A stretch of DNA of 64,000 nucleotides from Thereva unica (Eukaryota > Arthropoda > Insecta > Diptera > Therevidae): NCBI GenBank assembly GCA_949987705.1, contig OX465281.1, forward strand, positions 3,946,001 to 4,010,000, in the 5' to 3' direction. Under the pieces are notes generated by a model. That model did not search any database. It had not been told where the DNA came from and saw only the letters and a program-made list of their open reading frames with translations. Positions 1-11,191 of this stretch are shown in pieces (within the stretch, counting starts at the first letter, position 1; each line of letters begins with the position of its first letter). Both the position numbers and the translations under genes were made by a program.

Positions 1-839
1 CCGGGAAATAAAATAAACTTTGCCCACAAAGTTCGTACAATTCCCGTCCAGTTTAGACACGACTCGAGAGCCCACCTATAAGCTCACAAGTTCGTGCTGT
101 GCCACCAGCAGGGAATAAAATTGGGAAATTCGGAAACTTCAAAGGACTTAAATCGTTTTCTTTTTGCGGCCCCGTAAACAGCAGTGGGGAGGACACGGCG
201 CTGGTGGGGACGAAGGTGGAATTTATTTTTTACGGAACGTAAAATTCAATTGCAAATAGCTCGGGGAAAATTCCTTTGATGCCTGCACAGTCGTCGATTC
301 GATCTCTCGATTTTTTATTGAGAAAGGAGCTTAACGAACCTTCCTAGGGCAGGCAACAAAAATACACAGAGAAATTCTGTTTAAGCTTATAAAGTTCGTT
401 TTTTTCTTCCTCATGATTTGTAAAGGCCCCTGGGAAATGTAGTTGGTGAGGAGAGTGGACCTGCCTCTAATCATTTCAGGGCTGGGGGCTATGAGGACGT
501 GGGTAGTGGTGCAATTTCTGTGGGGGGACACAGACCGAGACCACTGATTAAAATATTGGTGAAAAATTACTTGTATCAGTGCGGGGGATTCCAGTCAATG
601 GCTCTTAATGGCTTTGTTACTTTAGTAAAATATGATTGCGGGGGGATTTGATCAGGTTATCGGGTTTCCCTGATTTGATTTGTATGCGTCCGAAGGGATG
701 CTGTTTAATATGGATTTGGGATAACGACACGAAGGGGTATACGTAACCAATGGTACAGTAAAAACTCAAGAGACACGCCAAACTATGAAGTTAATTATTA
801 AGATTGTGTGAAAGCATTAGATGCAAGTGACAAACGGGT
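1..839. other. No gene recognised
   Basis: Non-coding, with patches of G-runs. The longest open frame (66 codons, minus, 331-531) has no recognisable features and is judged chance. Confidence 0.4.
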
Positions 840-2590
840 TTGATATCCACATCATTTCGACCTGCCAAAAGAAAACTGCGGACACGAATCGGATCATGGA
901 ATGTGAGAACACTGCTTGCTGAGGGACGGCTGGATGAAGTCCTCAACGAGATGAATCGATATAAAATCAAGATCATGGGACTTAGCGAGACCAGATGGCC
1001 CGATGCGGGGGAACATATCTGCCCAAACGGTGAGTCCTTCTTATATTCTGGTAGAAACGAAACTGAAAGCCATAGGAGTGGCGTTGGCGTAATACTCACC
1101 AAAGAAGCCAGGTCCGGCCAGGTAGCTGGTCACCAGTTTCTGAGAGGATTATTACCGTGCGCCTGCGTACCAGACTAAGAAGTACTACGGTAGTCCAATG
1201 CTATGCTCCAACTGAAGACGCAGAAGATGACATCAAGGACGAGTTCTATATGCGACTGAATGAGGTTTTTCGCTCTATTCCAAGGGGAGACATCATTGTT
1301 TTAATGGGTGACTTAAACGCACAGATCGGCCGTGACAACACCGGCCTTGAACACACAATTGGAAACCAAGGCCTAAGCCAAGTTACCAACAATAATGGTG
1401 AGCTTTTCGTTGACTTGTGTAGTTCCCACCAACTCATGGTAGGTGGAACTTACTTTTGTCACAAGAAGATACACAAAGAGACCTGGGTATCGCCCGATGG
1501 TAGAACGAGAAGTCAGATATATCACGTGGCCGTCAGCCGCAGATGGAGAATTATTCTGGAGGATGTCAGGAGTTTCAGGGGAGCGGATACTGGAAGCGAC
1601 CACCATTTGCAGAGTTCTCCATAATGGAAAATTATCCGACAGCTTTGAGGTGAGCTCAGGAGTACGACAAGGATGCCTACTTTCTCCATTACTATTTCTT
1701 ATAGTAATAAATGACATCCTTGTCGGCGCTCTAGATAGTAGAACAGGCGGCATACAATGGGGTTTGGTAGACCGCCTTAAGGATCTCGACTACGCTGATG
1801 ATATCTGTTTGCTGGCCCACAGACACCAGGACCTCAAAAACATGTTAAACAATTTGGCAACAGAAAGTAGTCCAGCAGGCTTAAGGCTAAATCCGAGTAA
1901 AACTAAAGAAATGCGGATAAATGCGAACACCATTGAACGGACTGCGCTGAATAACCGTGACGTGGAACTGGTAAATAAATTCTGCTACCTCGGTAGCATT
2001 ATTACCGAAAATGGTGGAGCAGAAGAAGACGTAAGTTCCAGAATAAATAAAGCACGAGGCGCATATGCATGCCTGTCCCGCATATGGAGATCAACGGAGA
2101 TCTCCACTAACACCAAATTGCGGCTGTTCAACTCCAACGTGAAGGCAGTACTTTTGTACGGTTGCGAAACATGGAAAGTCACCCAATTCATCACAGGGCG
2201 CCTACAAGTCTTCATCAACAGATGCCTGCGTCGTATCCTAAATATCCGCTGGCAAGATAGAATTTCAAACGAAGAACTATGGCGCCGTGCCGGCCAAGAA
2301 AGGATTGACGACCAAATCAGGCGAAGGAAATGGAATTAGGTTGGCCAAACCTTGCGTCGCGAAAACGAAAATCTAGCCAAACAGGCCCTTGACTGGAATC
2401 CGCAAGGATCCCGTTGAGTAGGAAGACCTAGAACAACGTGGAGGAGAACCCTACTAGCAGAGGCCGCAACAACTGGGAGATCCTGGTCGGAGCTGAGAGC
2501 TGTCGCGAAAAAAAGAGTCCGATGGAAGGCAACTTTTTCCGCCCTATGTCCCACGAGGGATTAAAGAAGCGTGAAGAAGAAGAAGTAATA
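840..2590 (+). mobile_element. RTE-type non-LTR retrotransposon, internally deleted
   Basis: The apurinic endonuclease begins around SWNVRTLLAEGRLDEV (about 895) and contains GLSETRW. After a frameshift near 1150-1180 it continues (CYAPTED, GDLNAQIG, KIHKETWVSPDGR, GADTGSDHH). At about 1604-1612 the reading jumps from the endonuclease end to reverse-transcriptase motif SGVRQGCLLSPLLF, so the linker and RT fingers are missing. The palm motif YADD is intact at 1791-1802. The C-terminal block (CRRILNIRWQDR, RRAGQERI) runs to 2339 and then through stops to about 2560. The 3' end is a short (GAA)n run at 2573-2585, as expected for RTE elements. Dead copy. Confidence 0.85.
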
Positions 2591-2809
2591 TCTGCAAAGA
2601 GCTCAGCGGTTTCGTTAGAAACTCTGATGCCCTTTAAGTATTTGAGCCAATTTATGTTACGGTAGTTAAACGTTGAAGGTTTGTGGGCATTCTATATGCC
2701 GGTGCTCCTAACTCTATGGAATAAATCAGGTTTTGGGTCTGTGTTTACTCAATATCTCATGCCATTACTATGTTTGGGGATTAGGGCCTTCATATGAGTC
2801 TAAAATTGG

Positions 2810-3012
2810 TGACGCCATCTGAGATGCAGAGATGGCGAGATCTGTAACAAGAGTTCAAACGAAGAGTTCATTGCATCCTTCTATAGCGCTGCCGGAGTTC
2901 GAACTTCTTATAATCTAAAATATATTCTTCGAGTTAAGCTCGCTGCTAAACATTGCACCATGGACTGGCAGCACAAAGGGTGACTCCTGAGCTTAGAACT
3001 GCGACAAAAAGG
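2810..3012 (+). mobile_element. 3' end of a LINE (same family as 59.9-62.3 kb)
   Basis: The stretch around 2935-3012 matches the 3' terminus seen at 61740-61830: AAACATTGCACCATGGACTG, then CAAAGGGTGACTCCTGAGC. Only the tail remains, with a short A-rich end at about 3005. Confidence 0.6.
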
Positions 3013-3696
3013 TTTCAAAGTCCAAAAGCAAGCTTAGGACCTCCAAGACTATATAGTTCGATAGCCATACAGGAAAACTACGAAAGCCAGCTGAACTATC
3101 AAAATATAGAGAGGATTAGAGGGAAACACTTCAACTGTTTGGAGCTCTACAATGCCATTTACGAAGAAAGGTAACCCTGTTCCTCCTATATAAAACCTCA
3201 AATAGTCTTAGGTTAGCTCATCTAGAAGGTTGTTTCTAATATTACAGATTTAGAAATAGTCAGCTATAAAGTAACGGAGTTCTCCATGAGAAGATGATAA
3301 GATAAGAGTGTTTAAATTCCTTGTTTCAGTTCTCCACAAATTCTACAATCATCAGCGGAGCTTATCGCAATTATTTTGCAGCAATGCAGCACCAAAGCCC
3401 AGACCTTTTCAACGTAGAATCTTCCGAGGAATCAGCAATAAAACTTTTATCTTATCTCGAACAAGATAAAAATAGAAAAACACTTTTTTTTCAATTTTCT
3501 TCCTCTATAAATTTGGCACTTCAATGCCCAGCCAATAGCCCAAACTCAGGTAGGTTCCGCGCGAAGGTGATGGACGGAATCCAAGGAATTCCCTTTATTT
3601 ACATTCTCGTGGGGCCACTTTCGTATGCAGATAAGCCGCCAGAGATGGTCTTGAGAGTAAAGTCTTAGAGCTATTGTCACACTTCGGTCTACTTAC

Positions 3697-3781
3697 CCTT
3701 GAAGCCAATCAGCAGAGCGCCGCACAGAAGTAATGGAAAAACTCGAGGAAATCTGGCAGAAGATCGGAAGCTTGCGGCCAT
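3697..3781 (-). CDS. Candidate first coding exon with signal peptide, gene unknown
   Basis: On the minus strand an ATG in good context (ACGAGATGG), with an in-frame TGA eight codons upstream, opens 28 codons plus one base and stops at a strong donor, AAGG|gtaagt. The peptide starts MAASFRSSARFPRVFPLLLC and continues hydrophobic, which matches a signal peptide: basic n-region followed by a Leu/Val-rich core. It sits in a 700-bp GC- and CpG-richer stretch (about 3690-4440) unlike the surrounding AT-rich DNA. No second exon was recognised between here and the left edge, so the rest would lie outside. The product cannot be named; a chance open frame is possible. Confidence 0.4.
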
Positions 3782-4440
3782 CTCGTCAGAAACTGGATTT
3801 CATACGAATTTTGGAGAAGTTCCTTTCTTTAGTGCCCCGCATAGCAGAGTGCGACCAAAAATGTTCTCTTCACTTTCTTCAAGTCATCCAGAAACTTTTC
3901 TCGAGCGATTTTCGCCGTTGTTGTTGTCCGCGCCTCAATAGAAATTCACCAGAAACAAGACGCAGCCGAAAATCTCCTTAGGATCACGTCGGAAGCTCGC
4001 AAGCTGATCCATCATCGACGTTTCGTGGCCTCGGGGGAAGTTTCTGGGGATTACTACACACACGGGCCCGAAACACAACAAAATGAAGCTGAAGAAAATC
4101 CGTGGATTAACTCCGAGACAGGGCACCGAAAATAAAAACACAAAACGCACGCACACACCGCAGGCCTGGAAGGGGCCCGAAATCAAAACACACAACACTC
4201 CGCGGGGCCGCACAGTCACCACAGTTCACGAAAACAAGGGAAAAGCTTCCTCGGCACTGGGACCTGCTGGAAACAAAGAATTTCCGCAGATTTCGCTAAT
4301 CAATCGCGGGATTTTGTTAATTCGTTTGAGGTAGAGTGATTTTCACACCGCACAGGAGCACGACTTTTTACTTTGTGGGCATTTTTATTGCAGTAAAATC
4401 CGAGAGTTGCCTGCGAAACGATTTTAACCTCTGCGTCCAC
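3782..4440 (-). promoter_or_regulatory. GC-rich segment, possible promoter/5' UTR of the exon at 3697-3781
   Basis: This stretch is visibly richer in G+C and CpG than its flanks and contains no recognisable transposon. The open frames inside it do not resemble known proteins. Its position just upstream of a good ATG and donor suggests a 5' UTR and promoter; this is inference. Confidence 0.25.
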
Positions 4441-4876
4441 TCGTCCACTCACTTGCTGTCAAATGATTACTTTAGTTGACTTTTTTTCGGTAAAGTTGTT
4501 GTACATGTTTCGTTAAGTCCGGGTTGTAATGAGCACGTTCAGTTCGAGTTTTTTCTTTGAAACTGAATTTGTGTGATAAATAGTCGTTATTTAATTTTTT
4601 TTATTTTAAATATTTGATGAATTTTATTTTAAAATTACAAGCAGTAAAATATCATAATTGTTGTTTATTCTTTGTGAGAGGGGAAAATTGTGTTTATACT
4701 TGTTTTGACTTATGTAGACAAACCCCAAAACTTTATAATAATCGTCTATGGTTGAGATGAGTGGGTGAGGTATAGGATAACCTCAGTACGACCAGAGGCC
4801 CAATTAGCGCTTTAACGCGCTGCTTAAATCCCATAACCTCTTAAGCCTAAAGTTAAGTAGTCGTTTAATCGACTGT

Positions 4877-5099
4877 GGCCCCTGTGCTGAATGTCGAGTC
4901 GTGATTTGTGACAAGTTTTTTGAGTTGAAGAAAGTGGCGTTTCAGACGAATTGCGACTTTCAGCATAGGGGGCTATACTCGAACTTAGCACTTCCACTCT
5001 AGACCACTATGCTGAAAATCGTAATCGAATTACGTCACTTTCTTTCTTTAACTCAAAAAACTTGTCACAAATCACGACTCGACATTCAGCACAGGGGCC
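4877..5099. repeat. Foldback MITE, CCCCTGTGCTGAA termini
   Basis: Two arms of about 50 bp, beginning GGCCCCTGTGCTGAATGTCG and its reverse complement, bracket a short centre. A TGT flanks both sides and may be the target duplication. A shorter relative lies at 56431-56528. Confidence 0.75.
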
Positions 5100-5107
5100 T
5101 GTGCCTG

Positions 5108-5437
5108 GGGCCGTATTTGGTTTCTCGAGTCGACATTGTCGTCTGTCGATAAATAAAAATTGGCATTTGGCGACACGATATCGTCTCTTGACGTGTCGAT
5201 AAAGACATTTGACGATTATTAAAAAGCTCAATTTATGCATGCAATAAATTTTTAACAATTTCTATTTTAATTAAATACGTGATTTGCCGCCTTGGAGTAA
5301 TACCACCCAATTTGATGGTTTTGTATGGCTGCGCTTAGCTGTCGATTTGGTCGTGAAACCAAATACGAAACTTAAAGAAAATCGAGAAGCTTTTTTTGTC
5401 GAGTCGATCCATCGACTCGAGAAACCAAATACGGCCC
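5108..5437. repeat. MITE with GGGCCGTATTTGG termini and CTG duplication
   Basis: 330-bp element with inverted ends GGGCCGTATTTGGTTTCTCG. The 3-bp CTG is present on both sides (5105-5107 and 5438-5440). It belongs to the group with GGG...CCC tips and a CWG target site described in the findings. No coding capacity. Confidence 0.75.
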
Positions 5438-5508
5438 CTGATGTGTAAAAACATCGTGTGGAGTTAAGGAAACTTAACCGACCTTTACTGTGAGTTCTTT
5501 TAAGTTTT

Positions 5509-6407
5509 CCAGAACGTAGCTGCCTAATATGCGATGCCTGGATTTCACACTCTCTTGTCTCCCGCAGCTACGCAAGCAAACGTTGCGCGGAGCGCCCAGG
5601 TTGTCAGCGTCGTCCTGGCAATATCTTATCCAGTTTTCTACGAGGTCCTTTTTTTATTCCCCTGTTTCAAATAGGCCAAGTTATCCTAGATATAATACAG
5701 GTCTCCAGTACGCTCATTCTTTGGCTGGCTAGCAACAAGTGGTAGTCAGTGTTCTTGACCCTGCCTATCAAACTTCTAACCATTTCAATCTGCCAACAAC
5801 GGAGAGAATCCTTTCAGGGCGAAGTAGTCGACTTTCTCGTTCCCATAACCGGGGAAACCATACGAGGGTCACATTATGCCTTCAGAGCTTTTACAGCAGT
5901 TTAGCTGTCTATTACACTTCCAGTGGTACACCCTTGTGTAGGCTCGATGTCTATTATCTGGCAAGCCTTGAGGATCACCAGTACCTTCGCTTAAAAACAA
6001 GTAGCGTGCGCGGGAAGATGCCAAGACAATGAACTGTTGGTTTGCTCTACATAAGCTCCTTCTTCGACGTCTTCCAGATCAAACTTCTAGTGAAGATCGC
6101 GAGGGAACAGGTACAAGAAAACATCAAGGGCGTATCTGCCAGTTGTTCTCATGGCTATGCTCTGGCCCTTCCCAACTTTGTGACATTATAGATCCTACTC
6201 AGAATCGCGGAAGGGTTGAGTTTTTTAATTCATCCTATTTCTTATACGCCCCGATGTCCACTCAGGAACTGCGTGGGGTCGTAATTCCCTTACCCACCTA
6301 TCCATGTTTAGAATAAGTCTGTGGGCCCAATGATCCTTAAGAGCCTCGTCCCACGACCATCTAGCGCTTGAAGCTCCGTCTCTTGCAGTAGGCCTTTTTA
6401 TCAGCAT
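5509..6407 (-). mobile_element. Degenerate LINE C-terminal region (RNase H-like and R1-like pieces)
   Basis: Read on the minus strand, around 6290-6400 a frame gives RWSWDEALKDHWAHRLI, resembling the C-terminal WD...GxWTHRLIP block of R1-group elements. Around 5800-5900 another frame gives FPGYGNEKVDYFALKG, resembling the end of a retrotransposon RNase H (GNEKADxLA). Frames are broken repeatedly. Plus-strand open frames here (5529-6316) are judged shadows. Confidence 0.45.
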
Positions 6408-6476
6408 ATAACACTATGCAGGCTCTCTTTTTCCTTCTTCTTTCGACTTCCAATTGAGTTTTGGTTTGATTACCTG

Positions 6477-6948
6477 GGACCAGGGGCCGGTTCGTGTATG
6501 GCGAACGACGATAATCGTACGAAAAAAAATTGAAGTCGAAAAATTTTGTCGACGAAAATTTTAGCGTTCGCATAGGTCGAAAGAAAATTGTTCGTGCCCT
6601 AATGCAAAAACTCGATAACCCAAGACCTTTCGAGTGCCTTTCGTCGGCTTCAGACGAAAATTTTCAATTTTTCGACCTACGCGAACTCGAGACGAAAAAA
6701 AAATTCGTTTTCGACATATACGAACCGGCCCCAGTTCAAGCAATTCGACGTCGACTGAAAACGACGCTAAGCGCGTTCTAAAACCTTACTATGGTTAACT
6801 TTTGTCGTTCAAAAACTTCGTGGTTAGCTACAACATAACCACTAGCATAAGTTTTTGACGTTCAAAAATTCCCATAGTTAACCATACCAAGGTTTTTGAA
6901 CGCACTTAGCGTCGTTTTCAGTCGACGTCGAATTACGTGAACTGGCCC
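6477..6948. repeat. MITE with GGGCCAGTTCACG termini, interrupted by a second MITE
   Basis: The outer element begins GGACCAG at 6477 (one base off the family tip), is interrupted at its own CAG, resumes TTCAAGCAATTCGACG at 6735 and ends CTGGCCC at 6948. CTG flanks both sides (6474-6476 and 6949-6951). The arms are long inverted repeats around ACTGAAAACGACGCTAAG. An intact relative lies at 20748-20972. Confidence 0.8.
6484..6731. repeat. MITE with GGGCCGGTTCGT termini, nested in the outer MITE
   Basis: 248-bp element with inverted ends GGGCCGGTTCGTGTATG / GGGCCGGTTCGTATATG. CAG is duplicated at 6481-6483 and 6732-6734. Removing the element and one CAG restores the left end of the outer MITE, which fixes both boundaries. 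A further right end of this family occurs at about 45965-45980 (CGAATCGGCCC then CAG). Confidence 0.85.
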
Positions 6949-6954
6949 CTGCTT

Positions 6955-7150
6955 CGCCTTACCTGGAAAGCTACCTTAAACGCTGTGTGAATCGAGTTTT
7001 CGAAAGTGTTGACTCTATTTTCGATTGTCTCTATAAGATCTTTCCTTTCGCGCGGCGGCTTTCTAGAGTCTCGTACTAAGGACCTGACCAAACTACTATT
7101 GATTGCTTCGTGGGTTTCTATTCCGTTAAGAAGCTTCAACGTGTAGATAT
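6955..7150 (-). mobile_element. Jockey-type LINE fragment (endonuclease-RT linker)
   Basis: The minus frame gives GIETHEAINSSLVRSLVRDS, then ENRVNTFENSIHTAFKVAF. It is homologous to the fragment at 45.6-45.8 kb, where the more typical NPRRIDWKKFGQVLKARFF is seen. Short relic with no ends visible. Confidence 0.5.
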
Positions 7151-7469
7151 ACGTTTTTCTTTTTGCTCTCCAGCTTTGTATTTTAGATGTTTCACTGCAT
7201 GCAATATCATGATGTCCAAGACTATCCCAAAACCGGTATATTCCCCGCGTTTGGGAAGACGACAGTGGGAGTATTACCAAGGCTACACACCACTAAGTTT
7301 GAATTGATGATAAAATCTAATGGTGACCCTCCCGGGTAGTTATTCTCGGTGCTTTCTCAAAGCGTATGTCTGGCGTTGACATCGCACCCTACGACCAGTG
7401 ACTTCATACAACGTAAGCCTGCCCGACTACAAAGAGACACGATACAATTGGCGACCGCATGGTCTACAA

Positions 7470-8351
7470 TGCATCACGTTTCTCCACTAAAGACCCTCAT
7501 TCATTCACAGGCCGCCGGTAGGCAGTGGCCTTTCAGAACATTTTGACAAAACGGTTTCGTTTACGTTTCGTCTTCGGGAGTAGAGGTCCAGGGGTGGTAG
7601 CACGTAAGTTGTTTCAATCTATCTCCGACGTGCTACCGGCCGGCCCGACGACGGCTACAGATTACTCAGTCTGACTGAGGGATGATACTTATCCGCATCC
7701 GCCTGACAGGTCGTGGCATGCCAGGTTACGCCATGATTCCCTATAGACACACAGGCGAAGATGACAGCTTAGCATGGCAGGTTGTTGATTAAAGTGCAAA
7801 AATGTTCATGGCCTCAACGAAAACTTCAAGGCGGCTCCAGACTCACCCCGTGAACACCCGCGAAGAAGCGCGAACGAGCGTGGACGGTTTTCGCGCCTTG
7901 TTTTCCGTTCCGAGTGGATACCGCGTGAATTTTTGCCGTAAATTGAGAATGAATAGAAGTTCAGATCTTCGACCGACGATAAATGCCCAAAAACATTTAT
8001 ATTTTTGTCAGTTTTCTTGGACTGCAGGCCACATACAGTTGGGGCCGAAGAATGTGTGATGACACTTGGCCTCAAGGCGTAAACGAAAACATTCAGGCCA
8101 CGGCCTGCCGGCGACCTGAGTATAAATGGGGCCTTAAGATATGGGCAAGAATTTTTACGCGGTTATGCGAACTCCAGAAAGTAGCGTAGTGGTAGTAGCC
8201 CCTCGATTGTTTAGCCGTCAGGGGCCAGCCAAACGCGCGAATCGGCGATTGTTGCAGTGTACGGAGCAAGTAACAGTGACTCACGAAAAGGCCCTTAGAA
8301 TATCGTAAAACATGGCAAAAATCGCCTCACGTAATTTATGGACGACCCCTT
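7470..8351. repeat. TIR element, GGGGTCGTCCATAAATTACG family, one end only
   Basis: The right end at 8322-8351 (CACGTAATTTATGGACGACC) matches the termini at 12.8 and 49.0 kb. Internal blocks (CAGGCCGCCGGTAGGCAGTG; GGCGGCTCCAGACTCACCCC) are shared with the copy at 47.8-49.0 kb. A left end could not be found. A hairpin-family tip (CAG then GGGTGGTAGC, 7589 onward) is embedded in it. Confidence 0.55.
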
Positions 8352-9222
8352 CAACTCCTCCGAAGGTGCATGCAGTTCATGACCTATGGCGGCTGAGGAT
8401 AAGTAAAGACCCTCTCCTCCTCTCCACCTTATCCTTCTTGCAGGCACATCCTAAAACATTTGTAAATCAAATGAAATCGTTTTAAAATTTAAACTATTTA
8501 CCTTTCTTTTACCACAGCGAAGAAGCCGGTTTGATGCATTCGCATCCTGGGAATTGACACATGAAAACTGAAACCATTCAACAATAAATGTTATCTCTGA
8601 TGAAACGCGTCCCACTAGTACAAAACTCGATGAAAGTTAAACCAATTAACAAATAAAAAAAACACAGATAAAAAATTCTGTTTAAAAATAAACGATAAAA
8701 ATTTTGTTATTTGAGGGGTATTTAATCTTGTTAACAATATTTCTTTTATTTTTTTTACAACAACCCATCATCACATTTGTCATCATCCATCACATTGCGA
8801 GGACAACTCTCAAACCTTACAGGCACTATTAGCACTCGATGCTGTCTGCTCAGGACCTTGTCTATATATGTATGTATGTATGTCTAGTCTACACCCAAAT
8901 CGGTTAAGCTTAAGAACAACAAAACTTAAAAACAACTAAATTAAAAAACGGAACATTTCGAAACAAGTCCTTTTCATAAATTACCATAAAAACGTCCATA
9001 AATATTTTATTAATTCAATTCTTTGCTTTTTTGCTTCTTTACGCTTTTCTCGATATTTTCTATTTTTTACAATTAAATCTAACAATTTTATTTTTTAATA
9101 TTTTTCTTTTTTTATACATGACTTAAACAATAAAAACGATTATTTCGTGCCTTTCCGGATGAATTGCGCTTGCTGCCACGATAGTGTGTGTGTGTTAAAT
9201 TCTGCGTGGTTGTTAGCTCAAA
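8352..9222. other. AT-rich spacer without recognised features
   Basis: Contains a short (TATG)n run near 8870 and AT-rich DNA. No coding or transposon signature recognised. Confidence 0.4.
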
Positions 9223-9264
9223 GGGGTCGTCCATAAATTACTTGAGCTGTTTAGGGGGAGAGGG

Positions 9265-10109
9265 CAGCGCCGGTGTTAGGGTTTTTTGCGCCCGGTGCAG
9301 TATGCCATATTGCGCCCCCATCAGCTGTTCATTTTTTAATTAATGGAAAAACAACAAACACTCTGTGAAGTTCCTTAAATATATAAAAATAAAAGCATGG
9401 GAACATTTTTTCACTTTTGTTTCTGAATTTGCGCCCCGTCCAATTGCGCCCGGTGTAAGTGCACCAATTGCACCTATGAAACGATCAGGATTTGCCTCGA
9501 GATCTTACATTTGGGCTGAGTTTGCTTGCGCTTTAACTTCACAAAACTTTCCCGCTGTTAAATGCTCGAAGATGTTTTTCGGTGTTAGCTGCACTTCCCT
9601 AACTGTTGCCAGCACAATCCTGTAGTCAGAAAATTTATAGTACTATATACTCGAATTTTCATATTAGAGATTCCTATGACGTTCTCCACGCCTTCATATT
9701 TCAAGGCATAATAGGTGACTGCACTGCACGTATTAGTTTCTACTGTAGAATCTTGCATAGAAAAAAGTAGTCCACCTTAACAGCCTTCCTGGACATAGAA
9801 GGCGCTTTCAACAACTTCAGAAGAGAGGCGATCCAGGTGTTTTTCGCCGAGTTAGGGATTAGTACGAATTACAAATCAAGAACTATAACACCATGCCGGC
9901 CAAGAAAGGATATACGACGAAATCAGACGAACTAAATGGAATTGGATTGGCCACACCTTGCGAAAGGCAATGGAAAAAGGCACAGAAAGTAGTAAGTTCC
10001 TTTAATATACGACAATAAAGACATAAAAATATTTTTTGAAAATCTTAATATATTTGATATTGCGCCCGGTGCAAGTGCACCATTTGCACCTATGAAAGCG
10101 CCGCCCCTG
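9265..10109. mobile_element. hAT-like non-autonomous element with imperfect 8-bp duplication
   Basis: Ends are CAGCGCCGGTG and, reversed, CAGGGGCGGCGCTTTCATAG, of hAT type. The flanking octamers GGAGAGGG (9257-9264) and GGAGGGGG (10110-10117) differ at one base. Inside are a scrap of Jockey RT (FLDIEGAFNNFRREAI, about 9787-9835) and an RTE 3' scrap (RRAGQERIYDEIRRTKW, about 9895-9945), so it holds pieces of other transposons. Another end of the family starts at 45064. Confidence 0.7.
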
Positions 10110-10244
10110 GGAGGGGGTCAACTCGAATCTCACCAAATCTCACGTAGGGGAGAGTGGGGTCTCGGCAAATATCACGTAATTTTTTTCCGCAAGAAAGTGT
10201 AAAAAAAAATTTCTGTGAAGAAAACCAAGATTACGAGTCACCCT

Positions 10245-10511
10245 TTATACTATCAGTACCAACTTGGTTTGAAGAATAGAGTAGAATAGGAAAGTATTGG
10301 GTCCGAGCGGTTGGGCTGTAGGGTATGGGGGTGGCCCGACCAGGCTAGTCTTGCGGGAGAAATATTGCCGTGCAGGCAGGAGGTACTGAATTTTAGTGGA
10401 ACAGTCTCTCTGGCAATAGCGATAATGTATCGAGAGGTCTGCTACATTCCTACGTTGGCTCAAGTGAATCAGTTTGATGGCACGATTTTGTATCTTATCG
10501 AAACAAGCCAA
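10245..10511 (-). mobile_element. LINE 3' coding relic (family of 59.9-62.3 kb)
   Basis: The minus frame gives FDKIQNRAIKLI, then SQRRNVADLSIHYRYCQRDC, then LLPARQYFSR. It parallels LDKVQKRALKLI...RRNVAALTKFYRYYHSDC at 61.3-61.5 kb. Decayed fragment. Confidence 0.65.
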
Positions 10512-10531
10512 GGTGGATTTTGGGGCGACTA

Positions 10532-11191
10532 TCTATACCTTTTCAAGTTCAAATTGGGATTAAACAATTTCAAATTGGGACTATACAATTTCAAATTGGG
10601 ACTAAACAATTTGAAATTGGGACTTATGGGTTTAGTTCATCATGAAATTAAGAAGAGTGCTTTTAAGAAGCCAGAGGCCAAGGGCTTTGCTAGCCATTGT
10701 CTAAGAAAAGTTCAAAATATGTATCAGACAAATGTTATACTAGTTATTGATAATGCGTCTTGTCATGCCTCAATCGAAGAAGTGTTTCAGGAAAATGGAT
10801 TTGTTGGTCATCGATTACTTACGACTGGGACCCTATAGTCCAATGTTTAATGCTATTGAGCACGCTTGGTCAAGCTTAAAAGTTAACACGTTAAAAGAGA
10901 AAAACAATCAAGCCGAATATCGTTTACAATGGTTGCAAACCATCTTAATTAATGATATAAGAAATCAAACAGATGTGAACTGCACAAAATATTTATATCG
11001 CCCATCGTTCAAAGGTTTATACTCGATACATTAAATTTGATGGATGTTCGTTTTGTAATCTTTACTGATAGTTGTTCATTTATTACTTCAAATTGTCTAG
11101 TCCCAATTTGAAATTGTTTATTTCCAATTTGAAATTGTTTAGTCCCAATTTGAAATTGTTTAGTCCCAATTTGAAGTTGAAAAGTTATAGA
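10532..11191 (+). mobile_element. Tc1/mariner-like element with tandem-repeat termini, transposase deleted and frameshifted
   Basis: The inverted ends start TCTATA and consist of about four 21-bp tandem units (core CAAATTGGGACTAAACAATT) on each side, in opposite orientation (10545-10625 and 11088-11180). Between them is a transposase C-terminal part. VILVIDNASCHASIEEVFQ supplies the second catalytic Asp; a one-base insertion near 10820 follows; then GPYSPMFNAIEHAWSSLK supplies the Glu, about 35 residues on. The N-terminal DNA-binding half and first Asp are missing. Dead, deleted copy; the superfamily call rests on the DD35E-like block. Confidence 0.75.

Noticed and set aside
3935..4334. 95- and 83-codon frames on opposite strands in the GC-rich segment
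   Set aside because: They share the same DNA, lack splice or start logic, and are expected by chance where stop codons are scarce.
5529..6316. Chain of three plus-strand frames up to 97 codons
   Set aside because: The opposite strand carries LINE motifs (GNEKVDYFALKG, HWAHRLI); the plus frames are shadows.
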